DNA of 34,385 bases, from positions 1-34,385 of the forward strand of contig DZBD01000009.1 of NCBI GenBank assembly GCA_022729795.1. Direction: 5' to 3'. Positions 8,691-17,486 of the stretch are shown piece by piece. A program made the translations under genes and the position numbers. Below the pieces are notes generated by a model. It did not search any database. It saw only the letters and a list, made by a program, of their open reading frames with translations, and was not told the DNA's origin. This DNA is from Sulfuricurvum sp. (GTDB lineage Bacteria; Campylobacterota; Campylobacteria; Campylobacterales; Sulfurimonadaceae). Numbering within the stretch: position 1 is the first letter of the stretch; each line of letters begins with the position of its first letter.

Positions 8691-8707
8691 TAGTTAAATT
8701 TTAACTA
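8691..8707. other. AT-rich 17-base palindrome in the tig upstream region
   Basis: TAGTTAAA and TTTAACTA flank a single central base about 30 bases before the tig ATG. It could be an operator or simply promoter-like AT sequence; nothing else supports a function. Confidence 0.3.
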
Positions 8708-8733
8708 ATTGAACAACATAATAAAGGAAATTG

Positions 8734-10035
8734 ATGGAAATCAAATCAAACAAAATCAATAGCGCAAATGCTGAAATTAAAGCTACAATCCCAAAAGAGG
8801 TGATTGACGCTAATATTCAAAGTATTGCAAAAAAGCTCACTAAAACTGCTAAAATAGATGGTTTTCGCAAAGGAAAAGTTCCTACGTCGGCGGTAATCAA
8901 GCAATACGGTGAGCGTTTAGTTCAAGATGCCGAAGCAGAAGCACTTCGTGAAATTTTAAGCAAGGGCTTAGAAGATTTAAATATTGCCAATGATTCACTT
9001 ATAGGTGAGCCTAATATTTTTCAGTTTGAGAAATCTGAAGGTAAAATTGAAGTGACGGTAAAAGTTGCTATGCGTCCGGAAATTAATATGGGTGATTATG
9101 CTTCACTTGTAAAAGAGTTCACTAAGCCGGTTGTGACTGAAGAAGATATTGACGCTAGAATCAAAGATTTAGCACAGGCACAGGCTCCTTATGTAGACGT
9201 TGCAGAAGACCGTGCTCTTGTTGGCGGAGATACTGCTTTGATCGATTTTGAGGGCTCTGTAGATGGTGTATTATTTGATGGCGGAACTGCAAAAGATTTT
9301 TCTTTACGTTTAGGTTCAGGTCAGTTTATTCCCGGTTTTGAAGAGCAAGTAATCGGAATGAAAAAAGGTGAAGAAAAAATCGTAAAAGTTACTTTTCCTG
9401 CAAACTACGGCGGTGAAAAATTAGCCGGTAAAGATGCTGAGTTTAAAGTAACCGTGAACGGAATTCAGACAAAGGGTGAAGTTGCAATTGATGAAGAACT
9501 TGCAAAAAAAATGCTTCTGGGACAAGAAGATGCATCTTTAGAAAATTTAAAAGAGCAAGTGAAGATTCAAATAGAAAACGAAGAATTATCTAAACTTTAT
9601 AATGATGAACTAAAACCTGCACTTTTAGAGAGTTTTGTAGAAGCTTTCAATTTTGATTTACCTGAATTTGTGGTAGAGCAAGAAATAGATATGGCTCTCA
9701 ATAAAAAAGCGCAATCAATGAGCGAAGAAGAGATAGAAGAAGTTCGTAACAGTGAAGAAAAACTGAATGAACTCCGCGAAACTTTTCGTGAGGACGCACA
9801 AAGAAGTGTAAGAGCAACATTTATTATTGATGCTTTGGCGCAAGCTGAAAAAATTAAAGTAGATGAGCAAGAAGTGATGCAGACAATATATTTTGAGGCG
9901 ATGCAGATGGGGCAAGATCCTCAAAAAGCGTATGAGCAGTATAAAAATTCAGGATATATTCCTGCGATTCAGATGTCAATGGTTGAGGATAAAGTTCTCA
10001 GCAAACTTCTTAATGCGAAGATGAAAGAAGCATAA
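8734..10035 (+). CDS. tig: Trigger factor, ribosome-associated chaperone and prolyl isomerase
   Basis: Trigger factor binds ribosomal protein L23 at the exit tunnel and shelters nascent chains. The N-terminal ribosome-binding signature GFRKGKVP is near residue 45, an FKBP-type isomerase domain spans roughly residues 150-240 ([32 protein letters not shown]), and a long helical C-terminal chaperone domain follows. At 433 aa it is standard. The track begins at a TTG (8731); the ATG at 8734 is 5 bases after AAAGGA and is the better start. It heads a run tig-clpP-GGDEF-def; tig-clpP-def-comM is an order I recall from H. pylori. Confidence 0.96.
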   Translation: MEIKSNKINSANAEIKATIPKEVIDANIQSIAKKLTKTAKIDGFRKGKVPTSAVIKQYGERLVQDAEAEALREILSKGLEDLNIANDSLIGEPNIFQFEKSEGKIEVTVKVAMRPEINMGDYASLVKEFTKPVVTEEDIDARIKDLAQAQAPYVDVAEDRALVGGDTALIDFEGSVDGVLFDGGTAKDFSLRLGSGQFIPGFEEQVIGMKKGEEKIVKVTFPANYGGEKLAGKDAEFKVTVNGIQTKGEVAIDEELAKKMLLGQEDASLENLKEQVKIQIENEELSKLYNDELKPALLESFVEAFNFDLPEFVVEQEIDMALNKKAQSMSEEEIEEVRNSEEKLNELRETFREDAQRSVRATFIIDALAQAEKIKVDEQEVMQTIYFEAMQMGQDPQKAYEQYKNSGYIPAIQMSMVEDKVLSKLLNAKMKEA

Positions 10036-10039
10036 TCAG

Positions 10040-10630
10040 ATGAGTTATATCCCTTATGTAGTAGAAAAAACAGGACGCGGCGAGCGTTCTTATGATATTT
10101 ACTCACGTCTTTTAAAAGATAGAATCGTTATGTTAAGCGGAGAGGTAAATGACCAAGTTGCTTCTTCGATAGTTGCACAATTTTTATTTCTTGAAGCAGA
10201 GGATCCGGAAAAAGATATCTATTTCTATATTAATTCCCCCGGCGGAGTTGTAACGGCGGGTATGGCTATTTATGATACAATGAACTATATTCGTCCCCAT
10301 GTTGCCACAATATGTATAGGTCAAGCCGCATCAATGGGAGCTTTTTTACTCTCAAGCGGAGAAAAAGGGAAACGTTACGCACTTCCACATGCCAGAATTA
10401 TGATTCATCAACCCCTTGGCGGCGCACAAGGGCAAGCTACGGATATTGCAATTCAGGCAAAAGAAATTCTTCGCATGAAAGAAGAGTTGAATGCAATTTT
10501 GGCAAAAAATACAGGTCAAAGTATTGAAACAGTTGAAAAAGATACGGATAGAGATAATTATATGAGCGCTAAAGAATCTCAAATATACGGGCTTATAGAC
10601 GAAGTTTTAGTAAAAAACGACAAAGAATAA
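10040..10630 (+). CDS. clpP: ATP-dependent Clp protease proteolytic subunit
   Basis: ClpP forms the tetradecameric serine protease chamber fed by ClpA/ClpX. The catalytic triad is visible: Ser98 in GQAASMGAF, His123 in MIHQPLGG, and Asp172 in TDRDNYMSA. The N-terminal [23 protein letters not shown] and the handle-helix region are canonical, and 196 aa is the usual length. It starts 4 bases after the tig stop, so it is cotranscribed with the chaperone. A repeat copy at 10384 encodes L-P-H-A-R just before the catalytic His segment. Confidence 0.97.
   Translation: MSYIPYVVEKTGRGERSYDIYSRLLKDRIVMLSGEVNDQVASSIVAQFLFLEAEDPEKDIYFYINSPGGVVTAGMAIYDTMNYIRPHVATICIGQAASMGAFLLSSGEKGKRYALPHARIMIHQPLGGAQGQATDIAIQAKEILRMKEELNAILAKNTGQSIETVEKDTDRDNYMSAKESQIYGLIDEVLVKNDKE
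10384..10393 (+). repeat. TCCACATGCC uptake-like repeat, copy in clpP
   Basis: An exact 10-mer in the coding sense, read as P-H-A. The TT 5' flank fits the consensus. Confidence 0.85.
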
Positions 10631-10640
10631 GGATTAAAAT

Positions 10641-11693
10641 ATGGCGGGCGTATTAAGAAGTAGAAGCATTAACGCTGATAATGACGGAAAAGTTTTATCT
10701 ATGCATACACTTAATATGGACGAGCCTTCGAGTGATATAGAGATATATGCTAAAGAAGTATTAAATGCCCTTATTTCCGATAATTTGCCGCCTACCCCGA
10801 ATAATTTTTCACTCTACTTTGACAGACTCTTGGAGGACAAGAGTGAAAACCTTCGTAAGCAGATTGTCTCTATGCTTGAGCTTGAAGAAAACAATGACGA
10901 TGAAAATACTATTTTGCTTGAACAGAGCCTGAAACAGGGATTTGCATCTATTAAAAATGTTCTTGGAATAACGGCAAACTTATATAAAAATATGGCTCTT
11001 ATGACAAAAATTCTTGAAAGAAGAAAAAAAGAACTTCATGAAAATCCTATAATTCAAGCTGCACTAGGTGTTATTTCTACCTTAGAAGGGGATGTTTCTA
11101 AATTAAACACCATTCTTCTCAAGCAAAGTTCACAAATGAAACTTCTTTATGAAGAGACAGCTGCAATTATAAAAAATGTAGAAAATGAGACTATCTTTGA
11201 TAATCAATTCGGTGTTTACAATAAACGAAATCTTCTCCTGAAAATTGAGCAAGAGATGGGATTGATAAAAGAATTTAAGCATAAAAGCTCACTAATAATG
11301 ATAGAACTTTCTCGAGATTTGGTAAAGAGCGTGCAAAATGAAAAAGCAATCATTCTTATGACAAGAACTATTGCCAGACTTTTGCTTAAAACATCAAGAA
11401 GAAGCGATACGGTTGCGCATTACGGAAACGGTGTTTTTGCAATGCTCTTAAAGCATACCGATATTGAGAGTGCAAAAAAAGCAAGCGAGAGACTTTGTGA
11501 TTTAGTTTCAAACAGTAACTTTTTTATGGGAGACCGCGAAATACAGCTTAAAATATCTATCGGAGTTACAAACGTAGATGCAGAGTATTCCGTCGAAGAG
11601 ATAGTGGTCAGTGCGATGAATGCGATTGAAAAAGCTTATACACAATCCGGTGTTGATTACGCTGTTTCACTTAGGTCAAATAATAATTTATGA
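10641..11693 (+). CDS. Degenerate GGDEF-domain protein, probable c-di-GMP receptor rather than cyclase
   Basis: A 350-residue cytosolic protein (no signal or membrane helix) with a helical N-terminal region of about 180 residues, then a GGDEF fold from about 185 to 345 (IFDNQFGVYNKRNLL corresponds to the usual DxLTGLxNRR; ISIGVTN is the conserved late strand). The active-site motif reads GNGVF (262-266) instead of GGDEF, losing the catalytic acidic residue, so cyclase activity is unlikely. The inhibitory-site motif RxxD is kept as RRSD (253-256) exactly five residues upstream. In PelD and PopA this combination gives a c-di-GMP binding effector; that role here is inference. It sits between clpP and def, within 15 bases of each, in the same operon. 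Confidence 0.85.
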   Translation: MAGVLRSRSINADNDGKVLSMHTLNMDEPSSDIEIYAKEVLNALISDNLPPTPNNFSLYFDRLLEDKSENLRKQIVSMLELEENNDDENTILLEQSLKQGFASIKNVLGITANLYKNMALMTKILERRKKELHENPIIQAALGVISTLEGDVSKLNTILLKQSSQMKLLYEETAAIIKNVENETIFDNQFGVYNKRNLLLKIEQEMGLIKEFKHKSSLIMIELSRDLVKSVQNEKAIILMTRTIARLLLKTSRRSDTVAHYGNGVFAMLLKHTDIESAKKASERLCDLVSNSNFFMGDREIQLKISIGVTNVDAEYSVEEIVVSAMNAIEKAYTQSGVDYAVSLRSNNNL

Positions 11694-11707
11694 AAGTATA
11701 GAGACAA

Positions 11708-12229
11708 ATGAAATTAATTATCGTTGAATATCCGGATAAAAGACTCAAGGAAAAATCCATAAGAGTTGAGAAATTTGATGCAAATTTGCATGAACTTTTA
11801 GATGCAATGTATAGGATTATGATAGAATCTAACGGGATAGGATTAGCTGCAATCCAAGTTGGATATGCCAAAGAAGTCTTGATTTTAAATATCCCCAATG
11901 AAGAGGGTGAACAGCTGAATGATGCTCTTATAGAGATGATAAATCCATTGATTGCATCAAAAAACGGGCAAACAAGTTATCAAGAGGGATGTTTGAGTGT
12001 TCCGAGTTTTTATGAAGATATTATAAGGCATGAAACAATCAGCGTAAATTACCAAGATAGAGACGGAAATACCAAAACTATAGATGCAGAGGGACTTTTG
12101 AGTGTTGCTATTCAGCATGAAATGGATCACTTGAACGGGATTTTATTTATAGATAAACTTTCCTATTCACGAAGAAAAAAATTTGAAAAAGAGTTCAAAA
12201 GAGTTCAAAAAGAGAAAAAACGCTCTTAA
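11708..12229 (+). CDS. def: Peptide deformylase
   Basis: Def removes the formyl group from the N-terminal methionine of nascent proteins. All three motifs are present: GIGLAAIQVG (43-52), EGCLSVP with metal-ligand Cys95, and QHEMDHLNG with His137, Glu138 and His141. At 173 aa it is standard. It starts 14 bases after the GGDEF gene and closes the tig-clpP-GGDEF-def run, grouping nascent-chain maturation and quality control. A hairpin follows the stop. Confidence 0.97.
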   Translation: MKLIIVEYPDKRLKEKSIRVEKFDANLHELLDAMYRIMIESNGIGLAAIQVGYAKEVLILNIPNEEGEQLNDALIEMINPLIASKNGQTSYQEGCLSVPSFYEDIIRHETISVNYQDRDGNTKTIDAEGLLSVAIQHEMDHLNGILFIDKLSYSRRKKFEKEFKRVQKEKKRS

Positions 12230-12251
12230 AATATGACGTTTTGTCATATTT
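12229..12251 (+). terminator. Stem-loop after def
   Basis: AAATATGAC (12229-12237) and GTCATATTT (12243-12251) pair over 9 bp around a 5-base loop starting at the def stop codon. The stem is AT-rich and the following T-run is poor, so it is a weak terminator at best. Confidence 0.45.
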
Positions 12252-12274
12252 ATATCTTAAGAAGAAGAATCAGA

Positions 12275-12280
12275 TACAAT
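12275..12280 (+). promoter_or_regulatory. Possible -10 element of comM
   Basis: TACAAT lies 30 bases before the comM ATG, after the def hairpin. It matches the consensus in five of six positions; no -35 is seen. Confidence 0.3.
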
Positions 12281-12310
12281 ATAGGCTAACTATTCGATAG
12301 AGGTTATTGT

Positions 12311-13819
12311 ATGAAAATGGTCGCCTGTGCTACTTATGAAGGGCTAGATGCAAAAGTCGTGTATGTAGAATCTACCTTGACAAAAGGGCTTCCCTCTTTT
12401 TCTATTGTAGGCATCGCCTCTACTGCTATCAATGAAGCCAAAGAAAGAGTAAAATCTGCCCTTCTTAGTAATGAATTTTCATTTCCTCCAAAGAGAATCA
12501 CTATCAATTTAGCACCGAGTGATGTTAAAAAAGAGGGATCACAGTTTGATTTAAGTATAGCACTTCTCATCGCCTTGGATAGTATTCAAGAAGATATAAG
12601 CGACTGGTTTGTGTTTGGAGAGCTTGGACTTGATGGAAACGTAAAAGAAAACATCCAACTCTATCCGCTTATTCTTTCCCTTGCTAACCAGCGATTACTA
12701 TCAAAAGCTATTGTTCCACATGCCAGCCTTGATAAATTATCTAAAATCCCGAATGTAGAATTTTATGGAGTAAAAACACTCCAAGAAGCGATTGATTTGT
12801 TAAAAAATCAAGAAACTGCACAGCCTAGTGTAAAACAAAGTGAAATTGCTTACCCGTTTTATGAGATAGAGGGTGAAAAATACTATTATACCAAAGAGTA
12901 TGATGAAGATTTTACGGATGTTAAAGGGCAAGAAATTGCAAAAAGAGCTTCTCTCATTGCAGCCGCAGGTTTTCATAATATCCTTTTTGAAGGGAGTCCA
13001 GGGTGTGGAAAAAGTATGATAGCAAAAAGAATGCGGTATATATTGCCTCCTATGAATATAGAAGAGATACTTGATATTGCAAAGCTTCAAGCACTTGAAT
13101 TGCAAGAGCCGACTTTTAAGCCTCATAGAAATATGCGTAGCCCGCACCACTCTTCCACCCTTGCCAGTGTCTTTGGAGGAGGTTCTCACAAAGCTCAAAT
13201 CGGAGAGGTCGGATTGGCACATCGGGGAATTTTATTTTTTGATGAACTTCCCCACTTTTCAAAAAACGTATTAGAAGCGCTGAGAGAGCCTATGCAAGAT
13301 AATAAAATAAGGATATCACGCGTGAATTCCAAAGTGGAATATTCAAGCGATTTTTTGTTTGTCGGTGCGATGAACCCTTGCCCATGCGGAAATCTTCTTG
13401 ATCAAGCAAGAGAGTGTAGATGTAGTGAGCTTGAAATCCAAAGATACAAAAATAGACTTTCAGACCCTTTTTTAGACAGAATAGATATAAATGTCGTGAT
13501 GCAAAATGTTAAATCGGAGGACAAAACTAGCTTTAGCTCCAAAGAACTTCATAAAAAAGTAGTAGAAGCGTATATATTTGCAAAAAATAGAGGACAAAAC
13601 AGTTTTAATGCAAAACTCAGCGACAATGATATAGAGAAGTTCTGTTTGCTTAGCGATGAAGCAAGGATAATTTTAGATATGGCAATCGAGAGATTTTCTT
13701 TGACATTTAGAAGTATTAAAAAAGTTCAGAAAGTTTCCCGCACAATTGCGGATTTAGACAAAAGTGAAATAATCCAAAAAAGTCATATTTTAGAAGCTTT
13801 AAGTTATAGGCGAAGATAG
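12311..13819 (+). CDS. comM: YifB/ComM family Mg-chelatase-like AAA+ ATPase
   Basis: ComM is a hexameric helicase that drives branch migration during natural transformation (shown in Vibrio cholerae; first found in Haemophilus). Domain order: an N-terminal Lon-like ChlI domain (about 1-170, beginning ATYEGLDAKVVYVES), the AAA+ Mg-chelatase core (about 200-410) with Walker A GSPGCGKS (228-235) and Walker B ILFFDE (307-312), the NPCPCGN cysteine motif, and the C-terminal Mg-chelatase domain. At 502 aa it is complete. GAGG before the ATG supports the start. It carries a TCCACATGCC copy (12715, V-P-H-A) and ends at a repeat-pair hairpin. Its presence shows that a transformation function may exist in this genome. 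Confidence 0.93.
   Translation: MKMVACATYEGLDAKVVYVESTLTKGLPSFSIVGIASTAINEAKERVKSALLSNEFSFPPKRITINLAPSDVKKEGSQFDLSIALLIALDSIQEDISDWFVFGELGLDGNVKENIQLYPLILSLANQRLLSKAIVPHASLDKLSKIPNVEFYGVKTLQEAIDLLKNQETAQPSVKQSEIAYPFYEIEGEKYYYTKEYDEDFTDVKGQEIAKRASLIAAAGFHNILFEGSPGCGKSMIAKRMRYILPPMNIEEILDIAKLQALELQEPTFKPHRNMRSPHHSSTLASVFGGGSHKAQIGEVGLAHRGILFFDELPHFSKNVLEALREPMQDNKIRISRVNSKVEYSSDFLFVGAMNPCPCGNLLDQARECRCSELEIQRYKNRLSDPFLDRIDINVVMQNVKSEDKTSFSSKELHKKVVEAYIFAKNRGQNSFNAKLSDNDIEKFCLLSDEARIILDMAIERFSLTFRSIKKVQKVSRTIADLDKSEIIQKSHILEALSYRRR
12715..12724 (+). repeat. TCCACATGCC uptake-like repeat, copy in comM
   Basis: An exact 10-mer in the coding sense with a TT 5' flank; it reads V-P-H-A-S. Confidence 0.85.
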
Positions 13820-13821
13820 TT

Positions 13822-13851
13822 CTTGGCATGTGGATATTTCCACATGCCAAG
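13822..13851. terminator. Bidirectional hairpin made of an inverted repeat pair
   Basis: CTTGGCATGTGGA (13822-13834) and TCCACATGCCAAG (13839-13851) are perfect 13-bp complements with a 4-base loop. Two opposed 10-mer copies (13825-13834, 13839-13848) make up the stem. It lies between the convergent genes comM (ends 13819) and metH (ends 13862) and is the best-formed of the four pair hairpins. Confidence 0.75.
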
Positions 13852-13861
13852 ATATTGCTGT

Positions 13862-16800
13862 TTAGACATTGTAGTATGTAGCACTTGGATGATACACAAC
13901 CAAGGCTGAGGTAGATTGTTCGGGGTGTATCTGGAAAGTCTCACTGAGTTCAATTCCAAACTCTTCAGGTTTTAACAAATCAAAGAGTGGACGGTTGAGC
14001 TCTAAATCGGGGCAGGCTGCATAACCAAAAGAGTATCTAGCCCCTTGGTATTTGTTCATTTGAACATCTGCTAAGGTATTTCCCTCCCCCTCAGAAATAT
14101 TTAAATCTAGTCGTATCTGTTTGTGCACCATCTCGGCGAGTGCCTCAGCTAGTTCGACTCCAAGACCGTGAAACTGATAATACTCCGTATAGTTTCCCGT
14201 CTCAAAAATTTCTCTTTCGATTTCACTTATTTTACTTCCCGCACTCACGCAGGTCAGTGCAATAACGTCATGTCTATCGGAGTGAAAAAAATCACTCAAA
14301 GCACGGTGGGGCTTTCGTCTTTGTCTTGGAAAAGTAAATTGTGCCGTAGCTCTGCCTATCACATGTTCCAAATGTTCACGGTTGATCTCATCCTCAGAGT
14401 TATACCCCTCGCTTTCATCAAAAATTAAAAGCGTATTGTCATCACTTCTGCAAGGCCAATAGCCATAAACGATGGTCGGTTCAAAGAGTTTTTCCTCTAA
14501 AAATCTGCGTTTAAGTTTTTCATATGCCGGCCATACCACTTGGCTCAGTTGTTTTTCATAGGCTTCATTCGTCATCCCTTTTGAGCTATAACCCCAGCGA
14601 GATTTAAAAAGTATTTTATGATTTATCCATTCAAATGCCATCTCTATTTGAGATTCTGTGAGCTTCATCTCTCTTCTTCCCCAAAATGGGGGAGTCGGAA
14701 CCTTCACATCACGTGCCGGCATTTTGATTTGTGCAAAAGGAGGGATAATAAACTCCTCTTTTACTAGAAGAGGTTTTTCTATCCCATCCTTGGCGTGCAA
14801 ATCTGTATCGAAATTCCCCTTTTCTATTCTGCTCATTGCCGTTACTCCGTCAAACGCATCCTTGCAGTAAAAAATAGGTCCATCGTAAAAAGGTCGGCAA
14901 AAATCATCTATAAATGCACGGGTAAGTGCCGCTCCACCTAAAAGGATAGGGATTTTTATCCCCTCTTTTTGAAGTGCTTCGAGATTATCTTTCATCACTT
15001 GTGTAGATTTCACTAAAAGCCCACTCATCCCCAAAGCGCTTGCCTTAGACTCTTTGAGAGTTTTTACAAACGATTCAAGATCTACTTTTATCCCAAGATT
15101 AATTACTTTGAATCCGTTATTGGAGAGGATAATATCTACAAGATTTTTGCCGACATCGTGCACATCTCCTTTTACGGTTCCCAAAATAAGGGTCGTATCT
15201 ACCTCTTTGTCTACTTTAGGAAGATAAGGGTTGAGGTAGTCCACTGTTTTTTTCATAGTTTCTGCACTTTGGAGTACAAATGGGAGCTGCATCTGCCCTG
15301 AACCAAAAAGTTCCCCGACTGTTTTCATCGCATCAATGAGAATCTCATTGACTATTTTCTCAGGTGCAATTGTGTGACGTGCCTCTTCTACAAGAGGAAT
15401 CATCCGTTCTTTGTCCCCATCCATCAGAAGTTTGGCAATTTTTTCTTCGGTATTCATAGCGAGATACGCCGCATCTTGGATATCGTTGTCCACAGCTTCT
15501 TTGGTGCTAAAGTGCTCTATAAAAGTGAAAAGTGCTTCTCCGTTTGGCTTACGGTTGAAAATAAGATCATTACAGATTTCTTGATCTTGTTCACTGATTT
15601 TATTCAGCGGGATGATGTGCTGTACATTGATGATAACACTTGTGAGTCCAGCCTCAATACAGTGGTGTAAAAACATAGAGTTAAGATAAGGTCTAGCATC
15701 TTTATCAAGTCCGAAAGAGATGTTTGAGAGTCCCAAAACGGCGCCCACTTCAGGGTGACGCAGGCGTAATAATCGAATTGCTTCGATGGTATTTATTCCG
15801 GCATCTCTATATTCTTCGTCCCCGCTTCCAAGAGTAAATGTAAGTAAATCAAACACCAAATCTTCGGGATTGATGCCGTGCTTTTTTATTGCGAGTTCAT
15901 AAATACGCTCGGCAATTTCAAGTTTACGCTCGAGTGTTTTTGCCATCCCAATTTCATCTATAGTTAGACAAACAAGAGCTGCTCCAAATTTTTTTGCAAG
16001 CTGACAAACAGTGTCGAATTTTTCTATCCCGTCTTCAAGATTGACAGAGTTTATAATAGCTTTTCCACCGATGAGTTTGAGTGCTTCTTCAAGGGCAGGG
16101 GTCTGAGTAGAATCGGGCATCATAGGAAGTGCAATTTTTTGAGCGTACAAAGAGATAACTTTGTTCATATCTTTTGTTTCATCGCGACCTGCAAAACCGA
16201 CGCTCACATCCAATGCATGTGCCCCGACGCGTACTTGTTGTTGCGCGACGCTGAGAGTTCCCTCGTAATCTTCTATGAGTAAAAGTTCTCTAAAAGCTTT
16301 AGAACCCGTTGCATTGCTACGTTCACCTATAAGAAGCGGTGCAGGTTCTTGCATAAGAGCAACAGTTCCAAAAAGAGATGCCAAGGCATTAGGCTGATTT
16401 CCACATGCCGGCTTAGGTGTTTTACTGCTCACACGATTAACAAGTGCGCGTATATGTTGTGGAGTCGTGCCGCAACATCCACCCAAAAAGCTAACTCCCT
16501 CAAAGGCTAAAAAGGCTTCTTGTTTGTCTGCAAACTCATCGGGTCCCATAGGGTAATAGGTATAGCCTCCGCGATTTTGAGGCAATCCTGCATTGGCGTG
16601 CACGCTGATTGGTTTGCCCCAAAGTTCACTAAGTGTACGTACATGTTTGAGCACTTGTTCAGGTCCGGTCCCGCAGTTAAAGCCTAAGCTCAAAATATCA
16701 AAAGGTTCCAAAATAGTCGCAATAGTTCCTGCATCCGTGCCTATAAGCATTGTACCACTGAGTTCAATTGTAACGGAAACCATAATGGGGATTTGTACTT

Positions 16801-17353
16801 CTCTTTGACGGTTCGCTTCCTCACAGGCATGGAGTGCGGCTTTGATTTGAAGCGGGTCTTGGCAGGTCTCAAGCAAGAAAACATCCACGCCGCCATCAAT
16901 AAGCGCTAAACAAAATTCAGTATAGCCTTTGTACATTTCATCATAATGGATATGCCCCAAAGAGGGGAGTTTCGTACCTGGACCTATAGAGCCAAGAACA
17001 AAACGGGGATGCTCATGGGTAGAGAACCTTGCACACTCTTTTTTTACAAGCTCCGCGCCGGCTTTGGTAAGCTCATACGCACGATGCCCAATTTGGTATT
17101 CATCCAAAACCCAAGAGAAGGAGCCAAAAGTATTTGTAGTAATAAAATCGGCTCCGGCAGTTAAATAAGCATGAAAAATTTCACTCAAAATTTCAGGGCA
17201 GGTAACATTTAAAAGTTCATTACAACCCTCGTTTCCCTCCCATGCGGCATGTGGAATCTTCTCATCCCTCTGTTGGAGCTGTGTGCCCATCGCTCCGTCT
17301 ATAATAAGAGGGCGTTTTTTTATTGTTTCTAAAATATAATTTTTTGTGTTCAT
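13862..17353 (-). CDS. metH: Cobalamin-dependent methionine synthase
   Basis: MetH transfers a methyl group from methyltetrahydrofolate through methylcobalamin to homocysteine, giving methionine. All four modules are present: the homocysteine domain (about 1-320) with zinc cysteines in FNCGTG and GGCCGTTPQHI; the folate domain (about 335-600) with ERSNATGSKAF; the cobalamin domain with DVHDVG (about 730), whose His is the cobalt ligand; and the AdoMet reactivation domain ending near RYSFGYAACP (about 1111). At 1163 aa it is complete. I saw no cobalamin riboswitch in the 133-base upstream gap and no strong ribosome site. Two repeat copies lie inside (16400 and 17247). It is a single-gene unit, divergent from the lipoprotein at 17487. 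Confidence 0.97.
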   Translation of the reverse strand: MNTKNYILETIKKRPLIIDGAMGTQLQQRDEKIPHAAWEGNEGCNELLNVTCPEILSEIFHAYLTAGADFITTNTFGSFSWVLDEYQIGHRAYELTKAGAELVKKECARFSTHEHPRFVLGSIGPGTKLPSLGHIHYDEMYKGYTEFCLALIDGGVDVFLLETCQDPLQIKAALHACEEANRQREVQIPIMVSVTIELSGTMLIGTDAGTIATILEPFDILSLGFNCGTGPEQVLKHVRTLSELWGKPISVHANAGLPQNRGGYTYYPMGPDEFADKQEAFLAFEGVSFLGGCCGTTPQHIRALVNRVSSKTPKPACGNQPNALASLFGTVALMQEPAPLLIGERSNATGSKAFRELLLIEDYEGTLSVAQQQVRVGAHALDVSVGFAGRDETKDMNKVISLYAQKIALPMMPDSTQTPALEEALKLIGGKAIINSVNLEDGIEKFDTVCQLAKKFGAALVCLTIDEIGMAKTLERKLEIAERIYELAIKKHGINPEDLVFDLLTFTLGSGDEEYRDAGINTIEAIRLLRLRHPEVGAVLGLSNISFGLDKDARPYLNSMFLHHCIEAGLTSVIINVQHIIPLNKISEQDQEICNDLIFNRKPNGEALFTFIEHFSTKEAVDNDIQDAAYLAMNTEEKIAKLLMDGDKERMIPLVEEARHTIAPEKIVNEILIDAMKTVGELFGSGQMQLPFVLQSAETMKKTVDYLNPYLPKVDKEVDTTLILGTVKGDVHDVGKNLVDIILSNNGFKVINLGIKVDLESFVKTLKESKASALGMSGLLVKSTQVMKDNLEALQKEGIKIPILLGGAALTRAFIDDFCRPFYDGPIFYCKDAFDGVTAMSRIEKGNFDTDLHAKDGIEKPLLVKEEFIIPPFAQIKMPARDVKVPTPPFWGRREMKLTESQIEMAFEWINHKILFKSRWGYSSKGMTNEAYEKQLSQVVWPAYEKLKRRFLEEKLFEPTIVYGYWPCRSDDNTLLIFDESEGYNSEDEINREHLEHVIGRATAQFTFPRQRRKPHRALSDFFHSDRHDVIALTCVSAGSKISEIEREIFETGNYTEYYQFHGLGVELAEALAEMVHKQIRLDLNISEGEGNTLADVQMNKYQGARYSFGYAACPDLELNRPLFDLLKPEEFGIELSETFQIHPEQSTSALVVYHPSATYYNV
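16400..16409 (+). repeat. TCCACATGCC uptake-like repeat, copy in metH
   Basis: An exact 10-mer, antisense to metH; the coding strand reads P-A-C-G-N in the linker between the homocysteine and folate domains. The 3' flank is GG rather than AA. Confidence 0.85.
17247..17256 (-). repeat. TCCACATGCC uptake-like repeat (reverse), copy in metH
   Basis: An exact 10-mer on the metH coding strand near its 5' end; it reads I-P-H-A-A. Confidence 0.85.
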
Positions 17354-17452
17354 TGCATTTATGTCTTTTTAGTGTTATTTTAGCAAAGAAGAGCATAAAG
17401 AAGACTTTGTGATTTTTATTGCAGGAGAATCAAAAGCTATAGAATAAACATG

Positions 17453-17461
17453 TGCTATAAT
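17453..17461 (+). promoter_or_regulatory. Extended -10 promoter of the lipoprotein/TraF-like operon
   Basis: TGCTATAAT is a perfect extended -10 (TGN-TATAAT) 25 bases before the GTG start. It is followed by an A-rich leader with AAGGGAG. No clear -35 is present. Confidence 0.65.
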
Positions 17462-17486
17462 TAAAAAAAAATAAAGGGAGTGGATT

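Noticed and set aside
10641-11693. Active diguanylate cyclase
   Set aside because: The GGDEF signature is GNGVF; the catalytic acidic residue is absent.
12800-13222. Minus-strand ORF of 140 aa inside comM
   Set aside because: It is a shadow of the conserved comM frame, low-complexity and without a ribosome site or family features.
17354-17486. Cobalamin riboswitch upstream of metH
   Set aside because: The gap is only 133 bases and AT-rich; I see no B12-box-like GCCACTG element or GC-rich helices.
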